Assembly (NCBI GenBank): GCA_023387735.1
Contig: JAEWHP010000020.1
Location: forward strand, 310,001 to 374,000
DNA: 64,000 bases
From: Pseudomonadota bacterium
GTDB taxonomy: Bacteria > Pseudomonadota > Alphaproteobacteria > Rhizobiales > Xanthobacteraceae
Direction of reading: 5' to 3'
Part shown: positions 52,109 to 60,635 of the stretch, one piece after another
How positions within the stretch are numbered: position 1 is the first letter of the stretch
Layout: every line of letters starts with the position of its first letter
Notes under the pieces: model-generated
What the model saw: only the letters and a program-made list of their open reading frames with translations
The model's database searches: none
Told to the model about the DNA's origin: nothing
Made by a program: the position numbers and the translations under genes

Positions 52109-52612
52109 TCAGTGTCTTTGCTTTTTGGCTGGTGCTGGAGGCAGCAGGACAGTGTCGATAACATGAATGACGCCATTCGAGGCTTCGATGTCAGGCTGGA
52201 TCACGTGGGCGTCGTTGACCCTCACGCCAAATGTGCCGTCGACGTTCACCGGCAGCCCGGCCGCAGTCGTAACCTTCAATGACTTGCCGGCGACATCGGC
52301 GGCTTTCACCCGGCCCGGCACCACATGGTATTTCAGGATGGTTGCGAGCTTGGCCTTGTTCTTCAGCAGCGATTCGACTGTGCCAGGCGGCAACTTTGCG
52401 AAGGCGGCATCGTTTGGAGCAAATACGGTGTAGGGTCCCTTGCCCTTGAGCGTTTTAACGAGGCCCGCTGCCTTCACGGCCGTTACCAGCGTCTTGAATG
52501 AACCCGCGGCAACTGCCGTATCGACGATATCGGCGGCTCTCGCGAGGGTCGGGCCGAGCAAGGTAGCGACCATCGCGGCGCCGGCCAGGATAGCGCGAAT
52601 TCCAGGGTTCAT
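52109..52612 (-). CDS. Secreted fasciclin-domain protein
   Basis: 167 residues from ATG 52612 (MNPGIRAILAGAAMVATLLG), with a signal peptide ending at TLARA. A single FAS1 domain: TLVTAVKAAGLVKTLKGKG, the H1-box-like YTVFAPNDAAFAKLP, YHVVPGRV and the closing NGVIHVIDTVLLP. FAS1 domains mediate adhesion. GGAGAAATCTG precedes the start. The frame extends upstream to 52726 without a signal-peptide context, so I reject the longer start. Confidence 0.9.
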   Translation of the reverse strand: MNPGIRAILAGAAMVATLLGPTLARAADIVDTAVAAGSFKTLVTAVKAAGLVKTLKGKGPYTVFAPNDAAFAKLPPGTVESLLKNKAKLATILKYHVVPGRVKAADVAGKSLKVTTAAGLPVNVDGTFGVRVNDAHVIQPDIEASNGVIHVIDTVLLPPAPAKKQRH

Positions 52613-52898
52613 CAGATTTCTCCATTGTATGTGAATACGTTTGAATCCAGCAGCGGTGATGCGGCCGGCAACGAGCGTGAAGTGACGACGCTTTCCCGAA
52701 ACGGAACGGACTCGCTGGTGGACCACTCGATGCGTTCACGGTATCGTGAACGCGGCCTGCTCGACGCTCCTGGTCCAAAATGACCTGTGTCGTCGCTTCC
52801 GCGATCTCTGAAGTGATCCAGAGCTCGCCGAGCAGCGTTCCCAACGCAGACGAAAATCACCAACTCATTTCCTGAGACAGCGTCCAGCGGAGCGTGCT

Positions 52899-53063
52899 GT
52901 GGCCGCGCAATATGAAGAAAAGTGTGGCGAACTCGCCGGATACGTCCTGGCGAACCAGCGTGGATTGAACACGCCAAAATGCCGTCAGGAGCTCGCCGCC
53001 TGCATTCAACGTGCCATCGAAAATTATCTCGCCTTCGAGAAGGGCAAGTCTCGCTACAGCTGA
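52899..53063 (+). CDS. Possible 54-codon gene or degraded remnant
   Basis: From GTG 52899, with CGGAG eight bases upstream. Residues: QYEEKCGELAGYVLANQRGL, then KCRQELAACIQRAIENYLAF; helical with three cysteines and natural-looking amphipathic spacing, which is better than chance for an unannotated gap. The frame is open upstream to about 52810 with no ATG, so it could be a decayed gene. No signal peptide. Low confidence. Confidence 0.3.
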   Translation: MAAQYEEKCGELAGYVLANQRGLNTPKCRQELAACIQRAIENYLAFEKGKSRYS

Positions 53064-53251
53064 CGCCGATGCTGGCGCAACACGCACAAATGAGAACTGC
53101 AGCTGAACGGAAATCCTCAAGAAGATAAGGAAGCGGAAGCCCAGACGTGGAACTCACCGATTTCAACCCAGACGACGTCTGTGGCTTCCGAGTGACGGAA
53201 TTTCGTGCCCGCAAAGACTATTGTCCGACTCTCGCAAAGGGGAACGAAACC

Positions 53252-54016
53252 ATGAAAAGGCTCTTCATCATTGCGGCTTCCGTCGCACTCGCCAGTGCCT
53301 CGGCCAACGCCGCCGACATGGCCGCACGACCGTACACGAAGGCACCACCACCCGCGATTGCAGCAGTGTATGACTGGAGCGGCTTCTATGTCGGCGCCAA
53401 CGCAGGCTACGCAACAAGTCGCAACTGCTGGAATTTCGAAAGCTTTAACGGCTTGCCCTTCACGGCCGGCCAAGGCTGCCACGATGCCGACGGCGCTGTC
53501 GCGGGTGGACAGATCGGTTACCGTTGGCAGGCAGCCGCTTTCGTGTTCGGCCTGGAAGCGCAAGGCAACTGGGCCGATCTGCAAGGTTCAAGCGTCTCCA
53601 CCCCGGCATTCGTCTTCGCGCCAGGTGATTTGACGATCAATTCCAAGCTTCAGGCGTTTGGGTTGTTCACCGGACAGGTGGGCTACGCCTGGAACAACGT
53701 TCTGCTCTACGCCAAGGGCGGCGCCGCGGTGGTGGACAACCGCTTTTATCATACCTTTACTGGTACCAACGCGCTGATCAATTCCTCCGACAACACGACC
53801 TGGGGTGCGACCGTGGGCGCCGGCCTCGAAGTTGGCTTCGCACCCAATTGGTCCGTCGGTGTGGAATACAACCACCTGTTCATGGAACGTGAGACGTTCA
53901 GCTTTGCTGCCGCGCCGCTTGGCGTCGCGACGACAAACAGCATCCGACAGGATGTCGACATGGTGACCGCACGCATCAACTATCGATTTGGCGGACCGGC
54001 CATCGGCAGATACTGA
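53252..54016 (+). CDS. Omp31-like outer membrane beta-barrel protein
   Basis: 254 residues. Signal peptide (RLFIIAASVALASASANAAD) then the characteristic DMAARPYTKAPPPAIAAVYDW segment and GFYVGANAGYATSR, typical of Rhizobiales Omp31/porin-like OmpA-type barrels. The last strand ends VTARINYRFGG, with an aromatic near the C-terminus. Eight-strand barrel predicted. ATG 53252 follows AAAGGGGAACG. A strong factor-independent terminator follows, so it is a single-gene transcript. Confidence 0.92.
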   Translation: MKRLFIIAASVALASASANAADMAARPYTKAPPPAIAAVYDWSGFYVGANAGYATSRNCWNFESFNGLPFTAGQGCHDADGAVAGGQIGYRWQAAAFVFGLEAQGNWADLQGSSVSTPAFVFAPGDLTINSKLQAFGLFTGQVGYAWNNVLLYAKGGAAVVDNRFYHTFTGTNALINSSDNTTWGATVGAGLEVGFAPNWSVGVEYNHLFMERETFSFAAAPLGVATTNSIRQDVDMVTARINYRFGGPAIGRY

Positions 54017-54049
54017 ACCTCTGCTTAAAGTCTATCGATCGATACGAAG

Positions 54050-54079
54050 AAGGGCATCGTACAAGTACGATGCCCTTTT
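54050..54079 (+). terminator. Factor-independent terminator after outer membrane protein gene
   Basis: Perfect 12-bp stem AAGGGCATCGTA / TACGATGCCCTT with a CAAG loop, followed by TT. It begins 34 bases after the porin-like stop codon. Its arms contain an ATG (54070) whose use as a start of the next gene I therefore reject. Confidence 0.85.
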
Positions 54080-54192
54080 ACTTTGGGGGCCTCGATACGG
54101 CAGCGCGAGAAGGGCATTTTCTCACGGTTGACAGACAAATCCTTCCCGACCCAAATGTCCGCCCAAGGAACAAAAGCAGCAGGGCGGATCGC

Positions 54193-55905
54193 GTGGCAGT
54201 CAATCGACAGGAAACCCATGAATGCGACGTGCTGGTGGTGGGCTCCGGCTGCGCCGGCATGTCGGCGGCGGTCACGGCGGGGCATCACGGGCTGAACGTC
54301 CTCATCGTCGAGAAGGAGCCGCGGTTCGGCGGCACCACGGCGCGGTCGGGCGGGTGGCTGTGGATTCCCGGCACTTCGCTTGCGAAGGCGTGGGGCATTC
54401 ATGAAAGCCCCGAAGAGGCACGAACCTACCTGCGGCACGAAGCGGGCAACAGCTACGATGCCGCGCGCGTCGACGCGTTTCTGACCGAGGGGCCGAAGGC
54501 CGTCGATTTCTTCACCACGAAGACGGCACTGCGCTTCGACATGCCGCTGACGTTTCCGGATTACCACGCCGAAGCGCCGGGCGGCACGCAGGGCGGACGC
54601 TCGATGGTGACGCGGCCGTTCGACGCACGTGAGCTCGGTCCGCACATCAGGGATATCGGCAGTCCCCTGCCCGAGCTCACCGTGTTCGGCATGATGCTGG
54701 GCTCCGGCAAGGAGATCATCCATTTCATGCGGGCGACGAAATCGCTGGCTTCGGCGTTCTACGTCGCCAGGCGGCTGTCGAAACACGCACTCGACGTGAT
54801 GCGCCACGGCCGCGGCATGACGCTGACCAACGGCAACGCGCTCGCCGGGCGGCTCGCCAAATCGGCGTTCGACCTGAACATGCCGTTGTGGCTGTCGTCG
54901 CCGGTACTCGAACTTGTCGTCGAGGACGGCGCGGTGCGCGGCGCCAACGTCGAGCGCCACGGCAAGCTGATCCGCATCAACGCCAGGCGCGGCGTAGTAC
55001 TCGCCTGCGGCGGCTTTCCGCACGACGTGGCGCGGCGCAAGGCGATGTTCCCGCACGCCGGCGACGGCACCGCGCATTTCTCGCCGGGCCCTGTTGGCAA
55101 CACCGGCGACGGGCTGCGGCTGGCGGAGGCCGCCGGCGGCCGCATCGAGGACACGCTGCCGAACGCGGCGGCCTGGGTGCCGGTCTCGATCACCGAGCGC
55201 AAGGACGGCAGCAAGGGCGTGATGCCGCACTTCATCGACCGCGCCAAACCCGGCGTCATCGCGGTGATGCGCGACGGCAGGCGTTTTGCCAATGAAGGCA
55301 ATTCGTATCATGACTTCGTGCAGGCGATGGTGAAGGCGGCAAAGCCCGGCGAGGAGATCACCGCGTATCTCCTCTGCGATCACCGCGCGCTGCGAAAATA
55401 CGGCCTCGGCTGCGTGCCGCCGTTTCCGATGCCGCTTCGCCATCATCTCGCCACCGGCTACCTCAAGCGCGGCACGACGCTGGCTGAACTCGCCGATCGC
55501 ACCGGCATCGACCGACAGGGCCTCGAGGCTACCGTTGCCGAGTTCAACGCGTCCGCCGCGGAAGGCCGCGATCCCTCCTTCGGCAAGGGATCGCGCGCCT
55601 ATAACCGCTACCAGGGCGACGCGCTGCACGGGCCGAACCCCTGCATCGCGCCGATCAAGGACGGGCCGTTCTATGCGATCAAGATGGTGATCGGCGATCT
55701 CGGCACCTATGCCGGCATCAAGACGGACGAGCACGCCCGCGCACTGGACGCCGATGGCCAGCCAATCGCCGGCCTCTATGCCGCCGGCAACGACATGGCG
55801 AGCATCATGGGCGGCAATTACCCCGGCGCCGGCATCACGCTAGGACCGGCGCTGACGTTCGGGTATATTGCGGGGAAACATCTTGCCGGCGAGGCTGGTC
55901 GCTAG
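54193..55905 (+). CDS. FAD-dependent oxidoreductase (fumarate reductase/3-ketosteroid dehydrogenase-like)
   Basis: 570 residues from GTG 54193 (protein begins MAVNRQETHECD). FAD site DVLVVGSGCAGMSAAVTAG and FGGTTARSGGWLWIPGT; the C-terminal NDMASIMGGNYPGAGITLGP and GYIAGKHLAG complete the FAD domain. KstD-like succinate/fumarate-type flavoproteins dehydrogenate steroids or other substrates. An ATG at 54070 lies in the terminator hairpin, so GTG is preferred. The C-terminal 30 residues are duplicated as a decayed copy at 56444-56548. Confidence 0.88.
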   Translation: MAVNRQETHECDVLVVGSGCAGMSAAVTAGHHGLNVLIVEKEPRFGGTTARSGGWLWIPGTSLAKAWGIHESPEEARTYLRHEAGNSYDAARVDAFLTEGPKAVDFFTTKTALRFDMPLTFPDYHAEAPGGTQGGRSMVTRPFDARELGPHIRDIGSPLPELTVFGMMLGSGKEIIHFMRATKSLASAFYVARRLSKHALDVMRHGRGMTLTNGNALAGRLAKSAFDLNMPLWLSSPVLELVVEDGAVRGANVERHGKLIRINARRGVVLACGGFPHDVARRKAMFPHAGDGTAHFSPGPVGNTGDGLRLAEAAGGRIEDTLPNAAAWVPVSITERKDGSKGVMPHFIDRAKPGVIAVMRDGRRFANEGNSYHDFVQAMVKAAKPGEEITAYLLCDHRALRKYGLGCVPPFPMPLRHHLATGYLKRGTTLAELADRTGIDRQGLEATVAEFNASAAEGRDPSFGKGSRAYNRYQGDALHGPNPCIAPIKDGPFYAIKMVIGDLGTYAGIKTDEHARALDADGQPIAGLYAAGNDMASIMGGNYPGAGITLGPALTFGYIAGKHLAGEAGR

Positions 55906-55972
55906 AACGCCTTCCGTCATGGAACGAACATCGTCGTTTCCGATTGTCCGGAATCGAACTGGAGATCGTTTC

Positions 55973-56440
55973 ATGCACGCGTGCCGCCTGTCCGCCGCCC
56001 TCGCCCTGATCCTGACACCCGCGCTTGCGTTTGCCGGCGAAACGGAATGGCGGCGATACGCGATCCCGAGTACCGGAACCAGCGTCGAGATGCCGGTGAC
56101 GATCTTCACGCGGGATGCCGGACCGCCGGAAGGCGGAACGGGCCGGCGCTTTTTCACCGACGACAACCGCGCCGACCTGACGGTGCAGTCCGTTCCGAAT
56201 CCGGACAATGATTCTCCCGCCACATTCCTGGCGAAGAAGAAGCCGCCGGCCGGCATCATCTACCGGCGGGTGACGCCGGACTTCTTCGTCGTGTCCAGCA
56301 TTCGCAACGACCGCATCTGGTACAACCGCTGCAACCGCGCGAACGGCGCCATGAATTGCGTGATGATCAATTATCCCGCCGCGGAAAAGCGCCGATGGGA
56401 CGGCGTTGTGACCCGTATAAGCCACACGCTGAGGGGTTAG
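55973..56440 (+). CDS. Small secreted protein of unknown function
   Basis: 155 residues from ATG 55973 (MHACRLSAALALILTPALAF), a good signal peptide with cleavage near FAGE. Mature chain: WRRYAIPSTGTSVEMPVTIF, RADLTVQSVPNP, YNRCNRANGAMNCVMINYPA; two cysteines. GGAGATCGTTTC precedes the start. It sits between the intact flavoprotein and the decayed flavoprotein end, so it may have been part of a duplicated unit. Role unknown. Confidence 0.7.
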   Translation: MHACRLSAALALILTPALAFAGETEWRRYAIPSTGTSVEMPVTIFTRDAGPPEGGTGRRFFTDDNRADLTVQSVPNPDNDSPATFLAKKKPPAGIIYRRVTPDFFVVSSIRNDRIWYNRCNRANGAMNCVMINYPAAEKRRWDGVVTRISHTLRG

Positions 56441-56443
56441 CCT

Positions 56444-56548
56444 GCATCACGGCGGCAACTTACCGGCGCCGGCATCATGCTCGGACCTGCGCTGACGTTC
56501 GGCTACATCGCAGGGAAGCACGTCGCCGGAGTGCGCGGGCACGTCTGA
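56444..56548 (+). pseudogene. Decayed C-terminus of a second flavoprotein copy
   Basis: Reading with a small indel near 56455, the sequence encodes GAGIMLGPALTFGYIAGKHV then AGVRGHV and stop. It parallels the intact GAGITLGPALTFGYIAGKHL end at 55825-55905 with many third-position differences, so it is an old diverged copy and not a recent one. The rest of that copy is missing. The mobile-looking DNA begins right after. Confidence 0.75.
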
Positions 56549-57064
56549 GCGAGGCCACCCTCTCCTACCCTACGATGGAACTAAATTTGGCTTTTTGCCA
56601 AGCTGTAGCGCGCGGCAAACATAGCCAGCAGGCGCAGTTTCCTGTTATCCGGGAAATATCAGGGCATTTTTGAGAAATAACAGAACCCGGCGCGCGTTCC
56701 GCGAGCAGTTAGCGTTGCGGCACGCCGGTTTCTGGTACTTTCCTGTTATTCTCCAAAACAGGAGATAACAGGAAGAAGCCGGTCCTCGTCACGAAACTCT
56801 AAAACGGGCATCCAACATCTCGTACATCTAATCTTTTTCTCTACCAGCTCTTGATTGGCTGATCTTTGGCTGGTAGGCTTAAACTTGAGATAGCGAATGA
56901 CAGCGGGCCAAACGGCCGTTGAACACTGTTGCTGGATAGCGATCCGCAACAAACCCGGAACGTCAGGAAAATTCTGACGAGCACGGTAAGTCGAAAAATC
57001 TCATCCCAAACCGAATAATTTTACTCGCTTGCTCGAGCGCGTTCTGACGCGCGGGCAGCCGGCA
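56549..57064. other. Non-coding junction region ahead of the methylase-terminase cassette
   Basis: About 515 bases, more AT-rich than the DNA to the left. It carries the repeated TTCCTGTTAT elements described separately. A 68-codon minus-strand frame (56746-56952) has no ribosome site and odd composition. No tRNA or integrase was seen, so the left boundary mechanism is undefined. Confidence 0.5.
56638..56774. repeat. Repeated TTCCTGTTAT element with hairpin
   Basis: TTTCCTGTTAT occurs at 56638-56648 and 56739-56749 (direct), and its reverse complement ATAACAGGAA at 56765-56774. The last two make a hairpin (TTCCTGTTAT-T-CTCC / GGAGATAACAGGAA, loop AAAACA). It could be a recombination core or regulator operator at the junction with the mobile segment. 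Confidence 0.6.
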
Positions 57065-58441
57065 ATGGATGAAGATATGAAACGTACCGAAACCTTGTTG
57101 CCGATTGAATCAATCAAGTTCAATCCGCGCAACGCCCGCACGCACTCCAACAAGCAAATCCGCAAGCTTGCAAAGAGCATCGAAACCAACGGTCTTGGTT
57201 CTGGGCCGCTGGTGGATGAAGACCATGTTTTGATCGGAGGTGACGCTCGGATTAAAGCGTTCAAGTTGCTGGGCAAGACTGAAATCCCGGTGACCATCCT
57301 GGAAGGACTAACGCCGATTCAGAAGCGGTCTCTTGCTCTGGCCGAGAACCGCATCGGCCTCGACGCAGGCTGGGATCGCGAGCGCCTTCTGCTCGAATTG
57401 TCCGAGATCGAAATCGACCTCAACGGAACCGGAATCAGCGTTTCGGACGCGACCGGTTTTGGACATCCGGAGATCGACGACATCCATCTCGATTTCGGCG
57501 AGTCTGCCTCGGCGGAGGCGGATAAAATCTGCGCCGAGTGGGTGGAGTCCACCCCGGTCAGCTCATTCGGCGATCTGTGGCAATTGGACCGGTCGCGGTT
57601 GCTGTGCGGAGACGCCCGCAGTGAATCCGACCATCGCACACTGCTAGGTGACGAGTTGGCGGCGATGGCCTGCCACGACGTCCCCTACAACGTGAAGATC
57701 GCTGGCGTCGTTGGCCGCGGCCGCACGCGCCACAATGAGTTCGTGATGGCTTCCGGGGAAATGTCTCGCGAAGACTATTCCGCCTTTCTCAAGGCGGGCC
57801 TCGTAAACACGAAGCGGTTCGTGCGGGACGGAGGCGTTGCCTTCATCTTTTGCGATTGGAGACATGTTGATCAGGTGATCGAAGCCGGCAGGGAAGCGCT
57901 CGGCGAATTGATCAATCTCATCTGCTGGGTGAAATCCAATCCCGGCATGGGATCGCTCTATCGGAGCGAGCACGAGTTGATCGGCGTTTTTAAAGTCGGT
58001 GAGGGCCAGATCCGCAATAACGTCGAATTGGGGCGTCACGGACGGTCTAGGTCAAATGTGTGGCGGTACGCCGGCGCCAATCAGTCAGTGGAGGGGCGGC
58101 TTCTCCTCAAAAACCACCCCACCCCCAAGCCGGTCGCTCTCCTGGCGGACGCCATGAAGGACTGCACGTCGCGCGGTGAGATCGTTTTGGATTGTTTCGC
58201 GGGTTCCGGTGCCACCCTGATTGCTGCCGAAAAAGTCGGCCGTCGCGCCTTCGCCATGGAGATCGAGCCTCGCTTTGTCGATGTCTCAATCAGGCGCTGG
58301 CAGAGCGTGACGGGCAAGGACGCCATTCACGTCCCGAGCGGACGGACCTTTGACGAATGCGCTGAACTGGCCGCCCTGACCACGGATATCGCTTCCGATG
58401 GTGGAGCTGCGGCTCGCAAACTTCGCGGGAGGCAGGCATGA
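57065..58441 (+). CDS. ParB-domain DNA methyltransferase (beta-class N4-cytosine or N6-adenine type) with variant DVPY motif
   Basis: 458 residues from ATG 57065; the frame opens earlier with TTG 57029, and ATG 57077 is also possible. Residues about 8-100 are a ParB/Srx-type domain (LPIESIKFNPRNARTHSNKQ, then VLIGGDARIKAF). The methyltransferase follows with motif IV at about 205 reading DVPYN (usual DPPY), then motif I DCFAGSGAT at about 376; IV-before-I order fits the beta class. FAMEIEPRFVDV is motif II-like. It overlaps the next gene by ATGA. Orphan methylase, no restriction partner seen. The Val for Pro may weaken catalysis. Confidence 0.9.
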   Translation: MDEDMKRTETLLPIESIKFNPRNARTHSNKQIRKLAKSIETNGLGSGPLVDEDHVLIGGDARIKAFKLLGKTEIPVTILEGLTPIQKRSLALAENRIGLDAGWDRERLLLELSEIEIDLNGTGISVSDATGFGHPEIDDIHLDFGESASAEADKICAEWVESTPVSSFGDLWQLDRSRLLCGDARSESDHRTLLGDELAAMACHDVPYNVKIAGVVGRGRTRHNEFVMASGEMSREDYSAFLKAGLVNTKRFVRDGGVAFIFCDWRHVDQVIEAGREALGELINLICWVKSNPGMGSLYRSEHELIGVFKVGEGQIRNNVELGRHGRSRSNVWRYAGANQSVEGRLLLKNHPTPKPVALLADAMKDCTSRGEIVLDCFAGSGATLIAAEKVGRRAFAMEIEPRFVDVSIRRWQSVTGKDAIHVPSGRTFDECAELAALTTDIASDGGAAARKLRGRQA

Positions 58442-58863
58442 GCCGTTTCAAAAAGGGCCAGAGTGGCAATCCGAAAGGCCGGCCGCCGAAGCCGAAATCT
58501 GATCGCATCGACATCAAGGCAATGATGAAAGAGGCTTTGAACGGCACCGTGAAAATGCGGATCGGGGACAAGGAAACGCCGACGACTTACTTCAACGCCG
58601 GGCTGACGCAAATGGTGCACCAGTTCGCAAAAGGTGATCCCAAGGCGCGCCGCGATGTGTTTGCATTAGCAGAAAAACTTGGCATCAACCTCGTGGAAAG
58701 CGTTGAAAGGGAGGCCGGTGGACTGCTGACTGCCGAGAATCTCGCCATCCTGGAAGCTTACATAACTAACCGTAACCAGGCGTCAGACCGCACGGCGGCC
58801 GAACCCGTCATCGCGCCGCCCGACCTGCAGGACGACGATCTGTCAGAAGACGGAGACGCATGA
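58438..58863 (+). CDS. DUF5681 domain protein
   Basis: 141 residues, starting MSRFKKGQSGNPKGRPPKPK, the defining N-terminal GQSGNPKGRP motif of DUF5681. A helical middle and an acidic C-terminus (DLQDDDLSEDGDA) follow. Its ATG overlaps the upstream stop codon and its stop overlaps the terminase start (ATGA at each boundary), so all three genes are translationally coupled. A small-terminase-like DNA-recognition role is inferred from position and basic N-terminus. Confidence 0.85.
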   Translation: MSRFKKGQSGNPKGRPPKPKSDRIDIKAMMKEALNGTVKMRIGDKETPTTYFNAGLTQMVHQFAKGDPKARRDVFALAEKLGINLVESVEREAGGLLTAENLAILEAYITNRNQASDRTAAEPVIAPPDLQDDDLSEDGDA

Positions 58864-60287
58864 TGCCGCATTCGGCACTACCGATCACCGAGGATGCGGC
58901 TTTCCGCTCACTGCTCGTGGAAGACCTCTACAGTTTCACGCGATATGCATTCAGCGTGGTGCGCCCCTCCGTTCCGTTTAAGCCGAACTGGCATCTTGAG
59001 GCGGTCTGCCACAAGCTCGCCCAGGTGGCGCGTGGCGAAACCAAACGTCTGATCATTACCCTGCCACCTCGTAATCTAAAGTCGATCTGCGCCTCGGTGG
59101 CACTGCCGGCGTGGTTCCTTGGCATGAACCCATCTTCGCGCGTTGTCGTAGCGAGCTATTCAGATCAGCTCTCGCGGGCCCATGCCAATGACTTCCGCTT
59201 GGTGGTCAACGATCCGCTTTACCAAAACCTGTTTCCGGGTATGCGGCTGATCCGCGACACGGATCGGGAAATCATGACCAGCCGCCGTGGTAAGCGGATT
59301 GCAACGTCCATCGACGGGACGCTGACCGGCCTGGGCGGGGATCTCATAATCGTCGATGATCCGATCAAGCTCGGGGACGCCCACTCCGAAGCAGTGCGTC
59401 TTCGCGTTATCGACTGGTACCGCTCCACGCTAGTGTCTCGCGGTGATGATAAAGCCTCGACCCGCATCGTTGTTGTTATGCAGCGCGTTCATCAGGACGA
59501 CCTGGTGGGTCATCTTATTGAATCCGGCGGGTATGAAATTCTGAACTTGCCGGCTATCGCCCAGCATCAGGAAAAATACGAACTCGGCAACGGCGGCATC
59601 TATGAGCGCCGCAAGGGGGAACTGCTTCACCCCGCCCACGAGCCGATTGAAGTATTGCGCGAAATGAAGCGGGAAATGGGGTCGATCGCATTTTCCGCGC
59701 AGTATCAGCAGGCGCCCGTGCCGCCTGGCGGCAATCTGATTCTCAGGAAGTGGCTGCAGAATTCATACACCGATCTTCGCGCACAACCCGGCGATCGCAT
59801 CGTGATGAGCTGGGACGTCGCGCTTAGTGAGATGGACGGGAGCGATTTCTCGGCGTGCGCGGTCCTGCTGATCCGCAACGAAGTGATCTACGTGGTGGAA
59901 GTGATCCATGGAAAGTTTCCGTTTGAGGTCCTCAAACGGAAGATGATTGAGACCAAAGTCCGCTATGGCGATGCCACGCTCTTGATCGAACGCTCGCCGA
60001 TCAGCCTGGGCTTGATACAAAGCCTTCGCGAGCAGTCGATCAGCGTAATCAAATATGATCCGATATCCGACAAGAAAGCCCGTGTGGTCGCTCAGAGCGA
60101 TCTGTTTGAAGCAGGCTCCATCCGCCTGCCACAAAAAGCGCCGTGGCTCGAGCCTTTCGTCCAGGAGTTGCTGTCCTTTCCCGGCCGTCACGACGATCAG
60201 GTAGATGCGCTGGTGCAGGGAATTGCCTGGGCACGTAAGAGCTGGAGCCGTCGGGCCTTTGTGGGCCGCGTTTCGGGGCTCATTTAG
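58860..60287 (+). CDS. Phage terminase large subunit (TerL)
   Basis: 475 residues. ATPase: Walker-A-like PPRNLKS (residues 70-75, in place of the classical GKS) and Walker B LIIVDDP at 162-168. RNase-H-like nuclease: D319 in MSWDVALSEMDGSDF, E377 in LLIERSPI and HDDQVDAL at 444-451. So both packaging motor and headful nuclease look intact. No portal, protease or capsid gene follows; 350 bases later comes an IS remnant. Orphan TerL. Confidence 0.92.
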   Translation: MMPHSALPITEDAAFRSLLVEDLYSFTRYAFSVVRPSVPFKPNWHLEAVCHKLAQVARGETKRLIITLPPRNLKSICASVALPAWFLGMNPSSRVVVASYSDQLSRAHANDFRLVVNDPLYQNLFPGMRLIRDTDREIMTSRRGKRIATSIDGTLTGLGGDLIIVDDPIKLGDAHSEAVRLRVIDWYRSTLVSRGDDKASTRIVVVMQRVHQDDLVGHLIESGGYEILNLPAIAQHQEKYELGNGGIYERRKGELLHPAHEPIEVLREMKREMGSIAFSAQYQQAPVPPGGNLILRKWLQNSYTDLRAQPGDRIVMSWDVALSEMDGSDFSACAVLLIRNEVIYVVEVIHGKFPFEVLKRKMIETKVRYGDATLLIERSPISLGLIQSLREQSISVIKYDPISDKKARVVAQSDLFEAGSIRLPQKAPWLEPFVQELLSFPGRHDDQVDALVQGIAWARKSWSRRAFVGRVSGLI

Positions 60288-60635
60288 GTTTCCTTCGGTT
60301 CGACCGGAATCCGGCAAAGTTGTAGCGCCTCTTGGGCGTCGGCCTCGGTTTCGGCAGGACGGAAGGGGCGGCCCGCCGACAAGCAGTATCTCGCAGCGGA
60401 GATCGCGCATCGCCATCGCAGCGCTATCGAAACTTTCAAACCCGGAGAGAGCCTTCGCGAAACCTGTTCCGCCCAAGTGCGGAAATCCTCGCTGTGATGT
60501 CCTTGCCCGTCTGCTGAAAACCCTTAAAATAAGGAGTTCTGATATTCTCACCGGTTGTTGTTGGTGGCACGGTGAGGTAAGATGTGATTTTCTCGTCTGT
60601 TGCTACGGTGTACCCTGATGCGGGGTGGCTAAGCG
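60288..60635. other. Region of about 350 bases downstream of terL, possible minus-strand coding remnant
   Basis: On the minus strand from about 60522 to 60288 there is an open frame without ATG or GTG start that reads (in part) WAEQVSRRLSPGLKVSIAL and RPAETEADAQEALQLCRIPV, ending in a stop. The composition is natural, so it may be a truncated gene. Otherwise AT-rich, with no terminator seen. Confidence 0.3.

Noticed and set aside
54070..54192. Longer start for the flavoprotein at ATG 54070
   Set aside because: It lies inside the porin gene terminator; GTG 54193 starts the family-like sequence.
54025..55734. Long minus-strand open frame opposite the flavoprotein gene
   Set aside because: His/Arg/Ala-rich antisense frame created by high GC; the plus strand has clear FAD motifs.
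56549..57064. tRNA gene or integrase at the left island boundary
   Set aside because: No cloverleaf or recombinase-like sequence seen; boundary mechanism left open.
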